NCBI RefSeq assembly: GCF_042666655.1
Contig: NZ_JBHTDE010000002.1
Span: forward strand, 124,001 to 188,000
From: Paracraurococcus sp042666655
Lineage (GTDB): Bacteria > Pseudomonadota > Alphaproteobacteria > Acetobacterales > Acetobacteraceae
Direction of reading: 5' to 3'
DNA: 64,000 nucleotides
Shown: positions 1-8,507 of the stretch, piece after piece
Position numbering within the stretch: the stretch's first letter is position 1
Layout of the letters: every line of letters begins with the position of its first letter
Notes under the pieces: generated by a model
What the model was told of the DNA's origin: nothing
Database searches by the model: none
Seen by the model: the letters and a program-made list of their open reading frames with translations, nothing else
Made by a program: the position numbers and the translations under genes

Positions 1-2
1 AC

Positions 3-1058
3 ATCCACATCCTCGGCCTGGTCGCCGGCAATTCGCAGCTCATCCCCGGTCGGATCGACCGCGCCCGCAGCGTCGCCGACCTCGCCGCCCCGGCGGAGGA
101 CATCCAGGGACAGGTCGAGCGGCTGCACCGCCAGGGCGTCAAGGTGGAGCAGATCGCCGAGATCACCTCCGACCTCAATCGCCGGCTTTTCGTCAAGCTG
201 TTCGAGCTGATGGCGCCGCCCGCCATCCGCGCGCATGGCTGCCTGATGATCATGGGCTCCGAGGGCCGTGGCGAGCAGACCGTGCGTACCGACCAGGACA
301 ATGGGCTGCTGCTCGATGGCCCGGTGCCGGAGGCGGAGCTCGCCCGGTTCCGCGGCGATTTCTCCGACGCCCTGGCCAGCTTCGGCTTCCCGCCCTGCCC
401 GGGCAACGTCATGGTCCGCAATCCGCTCTGGTCGCAGCCGCTGGAGGGGTTGGTGCGCCAGCTCCGGCTCTGGATCATGGACCGCACGCCGGAGGCGGCG
501 CTGAATCTGGCGATCTTCTTCGACGCGATCGCGGTGACCGGTCGCACCGCCCTGCTGGCTGAGGCCAAGCAGGCGCTGGCCGAACTGATGCGCGGCGAAC
601 GCGCGCTGATCGCCCGCTTCGCCAGCCTCGTCGAGAGCTTCGAGACCCCGGCGCTGGGCGTGCTGACGACCCTGATGGAGAAGGTCGGCGTTGGCTCGGA
701 CGCCATCGACATCAAGAAGGCCGGCATCTTCCCGATCGTCCACGGCATGCGCGCCATGGCGATGGACCGCGGCATCATGGTCACCTCGACCGCGGGACGG
801 GTCGAGGCGCTGGTCGAGGCCGGTGCCTTCAGCCGCGGCTTAGGCCAGGAACTGCTCTCGGCGCTGCGAGTCTTCATGGAATACCGGCTGCGGGCGCAGC
901 TGGAGGCGGTGCGCCGCGGCAGCCTGGAGCACGAGGCGCTGGTGCAGCCGGCCACCCTGTCGGCCGCCGACCGCGACATCCTGCGCGACGCGCTGCGCAT
1001 CGTCCGGCAGTTCCGCGAGATGCTGCGCACCCGCTACAACCTGGCCGCCTTCGGATGA
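3..1058 (+). CDS. DUF294 nucleotidyltransferase-like signal protein (5' partial)
   Basis: The frame is open from the first bases of the window, so the N-terminus, where such proteins carry cyclic-nucleotide-binding and CBS domains, is cut off. What remains is the DUF294 nucleotidyltransferase-like domain: the fingerprint GSEGRGEQTVRTDQDN lies at about 255-302, followed by a helical C-terminal substrate-binding-like domain. The GS...TDQDN pattern resembles the metal-binding nucleotidyltransferase core. The stop overlaps the start of the exonuclease gene (ATGA). In many proteobacteria this pair sits next to an acetate/solute symporter, so a role in controlling such a transporter is plausible but inferred. 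The GTG at 144 is internal, because homologous-looking sequence continues upstream of it. Confidence 0.85.
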   Translation: MHILGLVAGNSQLIPGRIDRARSVADLAAPAEDIQGQVERLHRQGVKVEQIAEITSDLNRRLFVKLFELMAPPAIRAHGCLMIMGSEGRGEQTVRTDQDNGLLLDGPVPEAELARFRGDFSDALASFGFPPCPGNVMVRNPLWSQPLEGLVRQLRLWIMDRTPEAALNLAIFFDAIAVTGRTALLAEAKQALAELMRGERALIARFASLVESFETPALGVLTTLMEKVGVGSDAIDIKKAGIFPIVHGMRAMAMDRGIMVTSTAGRVEALVEAGAFSRGLGQELLSALRVFMEYRLRAQLEAVRRGSLEHEALVQPATLSAADRDILRDALRIVRQFREMLRTRYNLAAFG

Positions 1059-1732
1059 GCCGCGGCGCGCTGTGGCGGCTGTTCTACAAGGCGTCGCTCG
1101 GCGACCATGCCTACAAATTCCTGTTCGAGCCGGGGCCGGACGACGAGGTGGTGGCGCTGGATTGCGAGACCACCGGCCTCGATCCGCGGCATGACGACAT
1201 CGTCGCCGTCGCCGCGGTCCGCATCCGCGGCAACCGCATCCTGACCAGCGAGCGCTTCGAGGCCTTCGTCCGGCCGGAGGACGCCCAGGCCGGCGCGGAG
1301 TCGATCAAGGTGCACCGCATCCGCCAGCGCGACGTGGCGGGTGCTCAGCCGATGCGCCGGCTGCTGCCCGAATTGCTGCACTTCATCGGTGGCCGTCCCC
1401 TGGTCGGCTACTACATCGATTTTGACGTCCGCATGCTGGACAAGTATTCGATGGACCTGATCGAGGTGAAGCTGCCCAACCCGCAGATCGAGGTCAGTGC
1501 ATTGTACTACGAGCGCAAGTACGGCAATGCGCCGCCCGGCACGGTCTTCGACCTGCGCTTCGACAATATCCTGAAGGACCTGGGCATCCCACCGCTGGCG
1601 GCGCATGACGCGCTGAACGACGCGGTGATGGCGGGGATGGCCTACCTGGCGCTGCGCGACATGAAGGCGCGCGGGGTGAGGATTCGCCGCGAGCGCATGG
1701 GGCAGGGGCCGCCGCCGCCGACCGGCGGGTAG
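1055..1732 (+). CDS. 3'-5' exonuclease, DnaQ-like (DEDDh)
   Basis: A 225-aa protein with the DEDDh exonuclease motifs: DCETTGLD (ExoI, about residues 36-43), YIDFDVRMLD in the middle (ExoII), and HDALNDAVM near residue 188 (ExoIII, with the catalytic His and Asp). The fold matches the DNA polymerase III epsilon / PolC-type exonuclease family, but no polymerase-binding tail is evident, so it is a stand-alone nuclease rather than clearly dnaQ. The start overlaps the stop of the DUF294 gene by four bases, which implies translational coupling. The last about 25 residues are Arg/Pro/Gly rich. The substrate in the cell is unknown. Confidence 0.88.
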   Translation: MSRGALWRLFYKASLGDHAYKFLFEPGPDDEVVALDCETTGLDPRHDDIVAVAAVRIRGNRILTSERFEAFVRPEDAQAGAESIKVHRIRQRDVAGAQPMRRLLPELLHFIGGRPLVGYYIDFDVRMLDKYSMDLIEVKLPNPQIEVSALYYERKYGNAPPGTVFDLRFDNILKDLGIPPLAAHDALNDAVMAGMAYLALRDMKARGVRIRRERMGQGPPPPTGG

Positions 1733-1746
1733 CGCGGCCGGACATG

Positions 1747-1779
1747 AAAAAAGGCGCCGGGGTTGCCCCCCGGCGCCTT
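1747..1779 (-). terminator. Intrinsic terminator of the MHS transporter gene
   Basis: A perfect 12-bp stem (1751-1762 with 1768-1779, arm AAGGCGCCGGGG) has a 5-base loop. On the minus strand it is followed by a run of T, read from the A-run at 1747-1752. It lies between two convergent genes and may also slow plus-strand transcription from the exonuclease gene, though the plus side lacks a T-run. Confidence 0.85.
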
Positions 1780-1796
1780 CCTTGTCGCGTCGGCCC

Positions 1797-3512
1797 TTAC
1801 AGGCTGGCGCTGGCCGGCCGCTCGTGCGGCTTTTCCGCCGTGTCGGCCGCGTAGATGTCCACGTCCTTGGTCTCCGGCACGAAGAAGATGCCGATCACCA
1901 CGGTCGCCAGCGCAATGACGATCGGGTACCAGAGCCCGAAATAGACGTCGCCGGTCTGCGCGATCATGGCGAAGGACGTCGCCGGCAGCAAGCCACCGAA
2001 CCAGCCGTTGCCGATATGGTAGGGCAGCGACATCGAGGTGTAGCGGATCCGCGTCGGGAACAGCTCCACCAGCGCCGCGGCGATCGGGCCGTAGACCATG
2101 GTCACGTAGATCACCAGGATCGTCAGGATCCCCACCAGCACCGCCGGCTGCTCGCGGAAGATGTCGAAGGGGCTCGACATCTTGACAACGGTCGGGTTCG
2201 ACGCCGCCGGGTAGCCGGCCGCGGTCAGCGCCCTCCCAAGTTCGGCGGCGAAGGTCGGGGTGTTCGCCGGGATGAGCTGGCCGCCCTGGATGCGTACCGC
2301 CGCCACCGCGCCGGGCACGTTCTCGACCGAGTAGTTCACCGAGGCGCGGGCCAGAGCAGCCTTTGCCAGGTCGCAGGGCTCGGTGAATTTCGCGGTGCCG
2401 GTCGGGTTGAACTGGAAGGAGCAGGTCGACTGGTCGGTGACCACCTGGACCGAGATCTCGCTATGCGCCTTGGCCAGGGCCGGGTTGGCCTCGAGGCTCA
2501 TCAGCTTGAACAGCGGGAAGTAGGTCAGTGCCGCCAGCAGGCAGCCGCCGAGGATGATCGGCTTGCGGCCGATCTTGTCGGACAGCCAGCCGAACAGCAC
2601 GAAGCCGCCCGAGCCCAGCAGCAGCGACCAGGCGATCAGCATGTTGGTGGTGAAGGGATCGACCTTCAGCACCTGGCCCATGAAGAACAGCGCGTAGAAT
2701 TGGCCGGTGTACCAGACCACCGCCTGGCCCATGACCAGGCCGAGCAGGGCGAAGAGGGCGATCTTGGCGTTCTTCCACTGGCCGAAGGCCTCGGAGATCG
2801 GCGCCTTGGAATGCGTGCCTTCCGCCTTCATCTTTTTGAAGGCCGGGCTTTCTTCCATCTGCAGGCGGATCCAGACCGAGATGCCGAGCAGCGCGATCGA
2901 CAGCAGGAAGGGCACCCGCCAGCCCCAGGCCTTGAAGGCATCCGGGCCCACCGCGAGCTGGGTGAACAGGATGACGAGCAGCGACAGGAACAGGCCCGCC
3001 GTCGCGGTGATCTGGATGAACGAGGTATAGAAGCCGCGCCGGCCATGCGGCGCGTGCTCCGCCACATAGGTCGCGGCACCGCCGTACTCGCCGCCGAGCG
3101 CCAGGCCCTGCAGCAGCCGCAGGATGATCAGGATGATCGGCGCCATGATGCCGATGGTGTCAGACGTCGGCAGGATGCCCACCACGAAGGTGCTGCCGCC
3201 CATGATCAGGATGGTGATGAGGAAGGTGTACTTGCGCCCGACCAGGTCACCCAGCCGGCCGAAGACCAGGGCGCCGAAGGGACGGACGAGGAAGCCCGCC
3301 GCGAAGGCCAGCAGCGCGAAGACGTTGCGGGTGCTTTCCGGAAACTGACTGAAGAAGTTGGCGCCGATGACGGCTGCCAGCGACCCGTAGAGATAGAAGT
3401 CGTACCACTCGAATACCGTGCCGAGCGAGGAGGCCAGGATGACTTTCCTCTCCTCGCGGCTCATCGGCCGGACTTCCGCGTCGGATTTTATGATTGCCGC
3501 TTGGCTGGCCAT
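1797..3512 (-). CDS. MFS transporter, metabolite:H+ symporter (MHS) family
   Basis: A 571-aa inner-membrane protein. The N-terminus has the typical MHS/ProP-like segment GTVFEWYDFYLYGSLAA, followed by a regularly spaced set of hydrophobic helices and the MFS loop signature FGRLGDLVGRKYTF. It is longer than usual (about 430-550 aa) because a largely hydrophilic stretch of about 100 residues, with two Cys, lies between two helices in the second half (roughly residues 350-460). The substrate is probably a small carboxylate or osmolyte; this is inference from the family. ATG at 3512 directly follows a GAGGA element. It is monocistronic and ends at a strong terminator. Confidence 0.88.
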   Translation of the reverse strand: MASQAAIIKSDAEVRPMSREERKVILASSLGTVFEWYDFYLYGSLAAVIGANFFSQFPESTRNVFALLAFAAGFLVRPFGALVFGRLGDLVGRKYTFLITILIMGGSTFVVGILPTSDTIGIMAPIILIILRLLQGLALGGEYGGAATYVAEHAPHGRRGFYTSFIQITATAGLFLSLLVILFTQLAVGPDAFKAWGWRVPFLLSIALLGISVWIRLQMEESPAFKKMKAEGTHSKAPISEAFGQWKNAKIALFALLGLVMGQAVVWYTGQFYALFFMGQVLKVDPFTTNMLIAWSLLLGSGGFVLFGWLSDKIGRKPIILGGCLLAALTYFPLFKLMSLEANPALAKAHSEISVQVVTDQSTCSFQFNPTGTAKFTEPCDLAKAALARASVNYSVENVPGAVAAVRIQGGQLIPANTPTFAAELGRALTAAGYPAASNPTVVKMSSPFDIFREQPAVLVGILTILVIYVTMVYGPIAAALVELFPTRIRYTSMSLPYHIGNGWFGGLLPATSFAMIAQTGDVYFGLWYPIVIALATVVIGIFFVPETKDVDIYAADTAEKPHERPASASL

Positions 3513-3624
3513 TCCTCGCCCCTGTCAACAAGCTTACGCGAAACGCTTTCCTCGGAGACCTTCGCGTGCGCCGAACCCCGGGTTCGCCGCAATTTGGGAA
3601 GGTCGGCCCAAGGCAAGTCGTCGC

Positions 3625-3639
3625 GATTGAGCGTCAATC
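3625..3639. promoter_or_regulatory. Perfect palindrome upstream of the MHS transporter
   Basis: GATTGAGCGTCAATC is a perfect 6+3+6 inverted repeat about 113 bases upstream of the transporter start, in the 216-base gap between two minus-strand genes. Its size and position suit a dimeric repressor or activator. It is not a good FNR box. The bound protein is unknown. Confidence 0.4.
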
Positions 3640-3728
3640 AGAACGCAGGTGCACCGTCAATGCGGTTTCCGCACGCAGTACGGAAATTACGATGCGCGCG
3701 GGTGCAATGAGAGGCGTCCAGCCTCCAG

Positions 3729-4433
3729 CTACTCGAACCGGGCGCTGACCCGGCCGAGGCGACCAAACGAGGCATGCAGGTCAAGGCCGGCCTCGGGTTC
3801 CAGCGACCCGCCCAACGGCACCACCAGGAAGGCGCCGCGCGGCAGCCCGCCCGCCCGCCGCGCGGCCAGCGCCGCTGCCATCATGGCTTCCTCGAGGTCC
3901 ACCTCCTCGCCGCGGCGCCAGGTGCCGGTCGGGGCGAGGGAGATGCGCAGCCGCATCGGCAGCATCCGCTTGGCCTTGCCGCAGACGATGAAGCCGAGGC
4001 CGGCGAGGTCCGCGGCCGCCAGCGCCCCGGTCGTCGGCGGTTCCGGCAGGCGCCAGCTGACCACGTCGATTGCCGGATGCAGGGTGGCGAAATTCGGTAT
4101 TTCATCGCCCCGCCGTGCGAGGTCTTCGGCCAGTTCGCCGACCACGGCGGCGCTCACTCGCGGATAGCGCAGCAATGCCATCGACACGGTGCTGCCATCC
4201 TTCAGCACCCGGCCTTCCAGGACCGGCCCGGGGACCGGCCGGCCATTGGTCGGGCTGGCGAGACGCAGACCGCGAGGCGGGAGGTCCAGCATGTCGAGGA
4301 CGCGGGCGGCGATGCGCTGCCCGTCCAGCATGCTGCGGGGTGTCGCGAAGGCGGGGAACGGCACGGCCGAGCCTCCCGTCTGCACCGCGTCCGCCAGCCA
4401 TTTCGCTGCGCTGTCGCGCAGGGCTGCTTCCAT
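3729..4433 (-). CDS. Unknown protein, possibly divergent hydratase-like (2-oxopentenoate hydratase fold)
   Basis: A 234-aa soluble protein without signal peptide or membrane segments. I do not recognise it confidently. The general pattern suggests the 2-keto-4-pentenoate hydratase branch of the FAH superfamily: an Ala-rich N-terminal helix, a central segment with a GFIVCGKAKR-like strand, a late Gly-rich turn (VVPLGGSLEPEAG) and a terminal ASFGRLGRVSARF. The metal-binding Glu motifs of that family are not obvious, so an enzyme function is uncertain. ATG at 4433 is preceded by AAAGGATG. The neighbours (transporter and ferredoxin reductase) give no clear pathway. Confidence 0.6.
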   Translation of the reverse strand: MEAALRDSAAKWLADAVQTGGSAVPFPAFATPRSMLDGQRIAARVLDMLDLPPRGLRLASPTNGRPVPGPVLEGRVLKDGSTVSMALLRYPRVSAAVVGELAEDLARRGDEIPNFATLHPAIDVVSWRLPEPPTTGALAAADLAGLGFIVCGKAKRMLPMRLRISLAPTGTWRRGEEVDLEEAMMAAALAARRAGGLPRGAFLVVPLGGSLEPEAGLDLHASFGRLGRVSARFE

Positions 4434-4650
4434 CGGTCATCCTTTCCCAGCGGCGGCGCCCGCGGCAGCGACTCCGCGCCCGGCCCCGGGACAACACAAA
4501 TCTGCGTTCAGTGAGGAGCATGCACGAAACCGATTCTATGGCAGCATCCTGCGCCGAATCGGCAAACAAATCACTACGGTTTCATCGGCCTTGTGCCGGG
4601 ATCATGGTCGATTTCCGTAGTGAGGCCGCCGCGCCACGGCGGAGCCGCGA

Positions 4651-5463
4651 CTATTTGGTCACGAACGCCTTTTCAACGACATATGTCCCAGGCGTGCTGT
4701 TCGAGCCCTCGACGAAGCCACGCGCCTCAAGCAATGCCTTGACGTCGGCGTTCATGGCTTCCGAGCCGCAGAGCATCACGCGGTCGTACTCCGGCGACAG
4801 CGCCGGCAGTCCGAGATCGGTGCAAACCTTGCCGCTTTCCAGCAGTGTGGTGACCCGCCCCTGCGTCGGGAAGGGCTCCCGCGTCACGGTCGGATAGTAC
4901 AGCAGCTTGCCCCGCACCATCTCGCCAAGGAATTCATGCGCCGGCAGTTCAGTGCCGATGTAGTCGTGGTAAGCGAGTTCCTTCACCTCGCGCACTCCAT
5001 GCATGAGCACGGCATGCTCGAAGCGATCATAGACATCCGGTTCGCGGATCAACGACATGAAGGGGGCCATGCCAGTCCCAGTGGACACCATCCACAGGGT
5101 GCGGCCGGGCAACAGGTTGTCGACCAGCAACGTGCCGGTCGGCTTCTTGCCGATCAGCACCGTGTCGCCGACCTGGATGTGCTGCAGCCGCGAGGTCAGC
5201 GGGCCGTTCTGCACCTTGATCGAGAGGAATTCGAGTTCCTCGTCCCAGGGAGGGCTGACCATGGAATAGGCCCGGACCAGCGGCTTGCCCTCGACCATCA
5301 GGCCGATCATGGCGAACTGCCCAGCGACGAAGCGCAGCGCCGGATCACGGGTGCAGCGGAAGGAAAACTGCTTGTCGGTCCAGTGATGGACCCAGGTCAC
5401 CCGCTCCCCGAAGAAGGCGGGGGGAATGATGGGTTTCGCGGCGGCGAGCGGAAGGGCGTCCAT
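4651..5463 (-). CDS. fpr: Ferredoxin--NADP+ reductase
   Basis: A 270-aa cytoplasmic flavoprotein that moves electrons between NADP(H) and ferredoxin or flavodoxin. The FAD-binding motif RAYSMVSP is at about residue 64, the pyrophosphate-binding stretch GTGMAPF at about 128, and the NADP-binding CGSEAMN near 230. The C-terminus VVEKAFVTK has the aromatic-containing tail typical of bacterial subclass II enzymes. The length is normal. It stands alone on the minus strand, divergent from a small membrane-protein gene. Fpr is often induced by oxidative stress, but I see no regulator site that proves this here. Confidence 0.93.
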   Translation of the reverse strand: MDALPLAAAKPIIPPAFFGERVTWVHHWTDKQFSFRCTRDPALRFVAGQFAMIGLMVEGKPLVRAYSMVSPPWDEELEFLSIKVQNGPLTSRLQHIQVGDTVLIGKKPTGTLLVDNLLPGRTLWMVSTGTGMAPFMSLIREPDVYDRFEHAVLMHGVREVKELAYHDYIGTELPAHEFLGEMVRGKLLYYPTVTREPFPTQGRVTTLLESGKVCTDLGLPALSPEYDRVMLCGSEAMNADVKALLEARGFVEGSNSTPGTYVVEKAFVTK

Positions 5464-5625
5464 GACATCGCTAGATGCGGAACTGTGCGCCGCAGCGCAA
5501 CAGGAGATGGCGCAATCCAGCCTTGCATCGCCGTAAGTCGACCTTCAGCCAGGCCATATTTTTCCCGTGCGTGGCGCTGAGATGGCGTGTAGATTACATG
5601 CGATCAATTTTTCAGGGAGGCGACG

Positions 5626-5775
5626 ATGCCTGTCATGGAACTCACCGAAGTCGTGGCCTGGGCGCTGGTGATCGGCGGTGCCGCTTTCGCCGCGGTCGAG
5701 CGGCTCGGTGTCCCCACCGCGGCCATAACCGCCACCCTCGCCGCGTTGGCCACCAAGACCGTCCTGCTGGGCTGA
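5626..5775 (+). CDS. Small hydrophobic protein (49 aa)
   Basis: ATG at 5626 has an excellent ribosome binding site (AGGGAGG at 5614-5620, five bases upstream). The frame runs 49 codons to TGA. The peptide begins MPVMELTEVVAWALVIGG and has two hydrophobic, Ala/Leu/Val-rich stretches separated by ERLGVP, consistent with a small inner-membrane protein. Codon use matches neighbouring genes (G/C at third positions). I know no family for it. It lies alone between divergent fpr and the downstream amidase, on the same strand as the amidase, 113 bases ahead of it. Confidence 0.55.
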   Translation: MPVMELTEVVAWALVIGGAAFAAVERLGVPTAAITATLAALATKTVLLG

Positions 5776-5888
5776 ACCGGCGGCGCCCTGCCGCGCCGTC
5801 GTGACGAACGGCCCTCCCGCACCGGCGGCCGGTTGTGCGATGCGGTGAAGTTGCGACATCCTGTCATTACCAGACGGGATGGAGTGTG

Positions 5889-7106
5889 ATGGCGGAAGCT
5901 TCGGGCGGTGGTGGCCTGGTCGACACGGTTGGGGCCTTCGTGCCGGGGCCGCGGGTGGAACGGCGTGGTGCCGTTGCGGGCCCGCTCACCGGCCTCTCCT
6001 TCGCGGTGAAGGACCTCTACGACGTCGCCGGCACGCCGACGACCTATGGCAATCCGGACTGGGCCCGCACCCACCCGGTGGCCGCCGCCACCGCGCCGGC
6101 GGTGCAGGCGCTGTTGCAGGCCGGTGCCTTTCTGCGGGGCAAGACCAAGACGGTCGAACTCGCCTATGGCCTGACCGGGGAGAATGTCTGGCACGGCACG
6201 CCGGTCAACCCGGCGGTGCCGGACCGTTTCCCGGGGGGATCCTCCTGCGGTTCGGCCGCCGCGGTCTCGGCCAGGCTGGTCGATTTCGCCATGGGGTCCG
6301 ACACCGGGGGGTCGGTCCGCATCCCCGCCAGCTATTGCGGCGTCTTCGGCGTCCGCCCCAGCTGGGGCTCGGTCAGCCTGGCCGGCGCCTGCGGCCTCGG
6401 TCCCAGCTTCGATACCGCCGGCTGGTTCGCCGCCCGGGCCGGCGTCTTGGCGCAGGTCGGCGAGGTTTTGCTGCCGGAGGACAATCCGCCCGGTGCCGTG
6501 CTGGGCCCGCTGCTGAAGGTCGAGGCCGCCTGGATCAATGCGCTGCCCTCCACCGTGCTGGCGCTGGCTGGCCCGCTCCAGGTGCTGGAGGGGCTGCTGG
6601 GCCGTGCGCTTGGCGTCGACCTCGCGCCGGAGGGGTTGGGACTGCTCTACGAAAGCTTCCGCTGCGCCCAGGCGGAGGAGGCCTGGGCGACGCTGGGCAG
6701 CTGGGTCAGCGCCACCGCGCCGAGCTTCGGCCCCGGGGTGAGGGAGCGATTCGACGCCGCCCGCACCATGTCAGCGGAACAGGCCGCCGCCGGCCGGGCC
6801 TTCCGCCGCGTTTTCCAGGCGCGCATGAAGGCGCTCCTGGCAGGCGGCGCGGTGCTGGTCTACCCGACCAGCCCAGCGCCCGCGCCGAAGCTGACCTCGA
6901 GCCAGGCGGACCAGAATGCGGTGCGGGAACTGACCATGGGCGTCACTGCGATCTCGGGTCTGGCCGGGCTGTGCGAGGTTTCCATTCCGGCAGGCCGCGA
7001 CGGCGGTGCGCCGGTTGGGCTTTCGCTGGTTGCCGCACCGGGCCGCGACCGCGCCTTGCTGGCGCTGGCCGTCCGCCTGGCCGAGACGCTCGGACTGCCA
7101 TGTTGA
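5889..7106 (+). CDS. Amidase, amidase-signature family
   Basis: A 405-aa cytoplasmic hydrolase of the amidase-signature family. The Ser-cisSer-Lys triad is visible: Lys41 in AVKDLYDV, the GGSSCGSAAAVS segment around 117-127 (cis-Ser), and the nucleophile in GSDTGGSVRIP (Ser142). The C-terminal substrate region is shorter than in GatA, and no GatB/GatC partner is adjacent, so a stand-alone amidase is likely; its substrate is unknown. I chose ATG at 5889, preceded by GGAG, over an upstream ATG at 5835 because homology-like sequence starts only after residue 10. An acetyltransferase gene follows 84 bases later on the same strand. Confidence 0.85.
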   Translation: MAEASGGGGLVDTVGAFVPGPRVERRGAVAGPLTGLSFAVKDLYDVAGTPTTYGNPDWARTHPVAAATAPAVQALLQAGAFLRGKTKTVELAYGLTGENVWHGTPVNPAVPDRFPGGSSCGSAAAVSARLVDFAMGSDTGGSVRIPASYCGVFGVRPSWGSVSLAGACGLGPSFDTAGWFAARAGVLAQVGEVLLPEDNPPGAVLGPLLKVEAAWINALPSTVLALAGPLQVLEGLLGRALGVDLAPEGLGLLYESFRCAQAEEAWATLGSWVSATAPSFGPGVRERFDAARTMSAEQAAAGRAFRRVFQARMKALLAGGAVLVYPTSPAPAPKLTSSQADQNAVRELTMGVTAISGLAGLCEVSIPAGRDGGAPVGLSLVAAPGRDRALLALAVRLAETLGLPC

Positions 7107-7190
7107 TGCCGGCCTGACCCGGCTTGTCCGGGGCTGGGCCCGCCGCTACAGCACCGAAGGGCCGGGCCAGGACAAGACGAGGGCGTTTGA

Positions 7191-7727
7191 ATGCAGATCC
7201 GCGACGCCGTGGAGGCCGACCTGCCGGCCATCACCGCTATCTATGCGCATCATGTGCTGCACGGCACCGGCACCTTCGAGGAGGTGCCGCCGACCGAGGC
7301 CGAGATGGCGGCGCGTTTCGCCGAGGCGCAGGCGCGCGGCTGGGCGTGGCTGGTGGCGGAAGGCGAGGGGCTGCCGGGCGAGGCACCGGGGCTGATCGGC
7401 TATGCCTATATCGCCCAATTCCGCAACCGCTCGGCCTACCGCTTCGCCGCCGAGAACAGCGTCTATGTCAGGAACGACGTGCGCGGCATGGGGGTCGGCA
7501 AGGCCCTCGTCGCGCGGCTGGTCGAGCGGGCCGAGGCGGCCGGCTTCCGGCAGATGTTCGCGGTGATCGGCGACAGCGACAATGTCGGCTCGATCGGCCT
7601 GCATCTGTCGCTGGGCTTCCAGCGGGCCGGAGTGCTGAAGGCGGCCGGGGTGAAGTTCGGCCGCTGGCTGGACGTGGTGTTCATGCAGCGCAGCATCGGC
7701 GCCGGCGACCGCGACGTGCCGAACTGA
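7191..7727 (+). CDS. GNAT N-acetyltransferase, phosphinothricin acetyltransferase-like
   Basis: A 178-aa GNAT enzyme. The N-terminal IRDAVEADLPAITAIY and the acetyl-CoA loop VRGMGVGKAL (consensus R/Q-x-x-G-x-G/A), then the NVGSIGLHLSLGF motif, place it with the Pat/YncA-type amino-acid acetyltransferases (phosphinothricin, methionine sulfone or sulfoximine). Acetyl transfer to the amino group of such toxic analogues is the known activity of the family; the natural substrate here is not known. It follows the amidase gene on the same strand. Confidence 0.88.
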   Translation: MQIRDAVEADLPAITAIYAHHVLHGTGTFEEVPPTEAEMAARFAEAQARGWAWLVAEGEGLPGEAPGLIGYAYIAQFRNRSAYRFAAENSVYVRNDVRGMGVGKALVARLVERAEAAGFRQMFAVIGDSDNVGSIGLHLSLGFQRAGVLKAAGVKFGRWLDVVFMQRSIGAGDRDVPN

Positions 7728-7742
7728 TGCGGCCAGGCTGAT

Positions 7743-8438
7743 CTAGACGGTCAGCAGCCGGCGCACCGCCTCGTCGTCCAGTTCGCCGACCGGGCCGCCC
7801 AGCGCCACCTCGCCGCGCACCATGACGGCGATGCGGTCGGCCAGCTCGCGGGCGAATTCGTAGTACTGCTCGACCAGCACCACGGCGAAATTCTTCTCCC
7901 GCGCCAGCAGGCGGATGACCCGTGCGATGTCCTTGATGACGCTTGGCTGGATGCCCTCGGTCGGTTCGTCGAGGATCAGCAGCCGCGGCCGCGCGGTCAG
8001 CGCACGGGCGATGGCCAACTGCTGCTGCTGCCCGCCGGAGAGGTCGCCGCCACGCCGCTTGAGGAACTGCTTGAGGATGGGGAAGAGCGCATAGATCTCC
8101 TCCTCCGGCACCGAGGCGCCGCGCGGCGCCGCGGCAAGTGCGGTCTCCATGTTCTCCCGGACCGTGAGGAAGGGAAAGATCTCGCGGCCCTGCGGTACGT
8201 AGCCGATGCCGGCACGGGCCCGGTCGGCCGGCGCCATGCCGGCGATGTTCTTGCCTTCCCACATGATCCGGCCTGCCTGGACGCGTTCCAGGCCGACGAT
8301 CGACCGCATCAGGCTGGACTTGCCGACGCCGTTGCGGCCGAGCACGCAGGTGATCTTGCCGGGATCGGCTTCCAGCGAGACGCCGCGCAGGCAGCGCGAG
8401 GCGCCGTAGGAAAGGTCAATGGCCTCGACACGCAGCAT
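7743..8438 (-). CDS. urtE: Urea ABC transporter ATP-binding subunit UrtE
   Basis: A 231-aa ATPase with Walker A GRNGVGKSS (about 34-42), signature LSGGQQQQLAIARAL (about 136-150) and Walker B LLILDEPTEGIQPSVIKDI. The LivF-like length and the TEGIQPSVI segment are typical of UrtE. It is the last gene of urtABCDE and starts 69 bases after urtD; the gap holds a 6-bp hairpin (8477-8491). Together with UrtD it powers high-affinity urea uptake through the UrtBC permease. Confidence 0.93.
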   Translation of the reverse strand: MLRVEAIDLSYGASRCLRGVSLEADPGKITCVLGRNGVGKSSLMRSIVGLERVQAGRIMWEGKNIAGMAPADRARAGIGYVPQGREIFPFLTVRENMETALAAAPRGASVPEEEIYALFPILKQFLKRRGGDLSGGQQQQLAIARALTARPRLLILDEPTEGIQPSVIKDIARVIRLLAREKNFAVVLVEQYYEFARELADRIAVMVRGEVALGGPVGELDDEAVRRLLTV

Positions 8439-8507
8439 GGCAGATCCTTGTGTGAAGCGGGCCGATTCAGACCTCCGCGCCCCTTGGGCGCTCCGGTCAT
8501 CGGACTG

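Noticed and set aside
1782..3710. A 642-codon plus-strand frame across the MHS transporter gene
   Set aside because: It is the antisense shadow of a well-recognised transporter; composition is Arg/Gly/Gln/His rich with no family likeness, as expected from high G/C sequence. The same holds for the long frames at 44843-46336, 14447-16003, 22776-24287 and 25650-27287.
5835..5888. Earlier ATG for the first amidase
   Set aside because: The added 18 residues have no amidase likeness and the site lacks a ribosome binding sequence, whereas ATG at 5889 has GGAG upstream.
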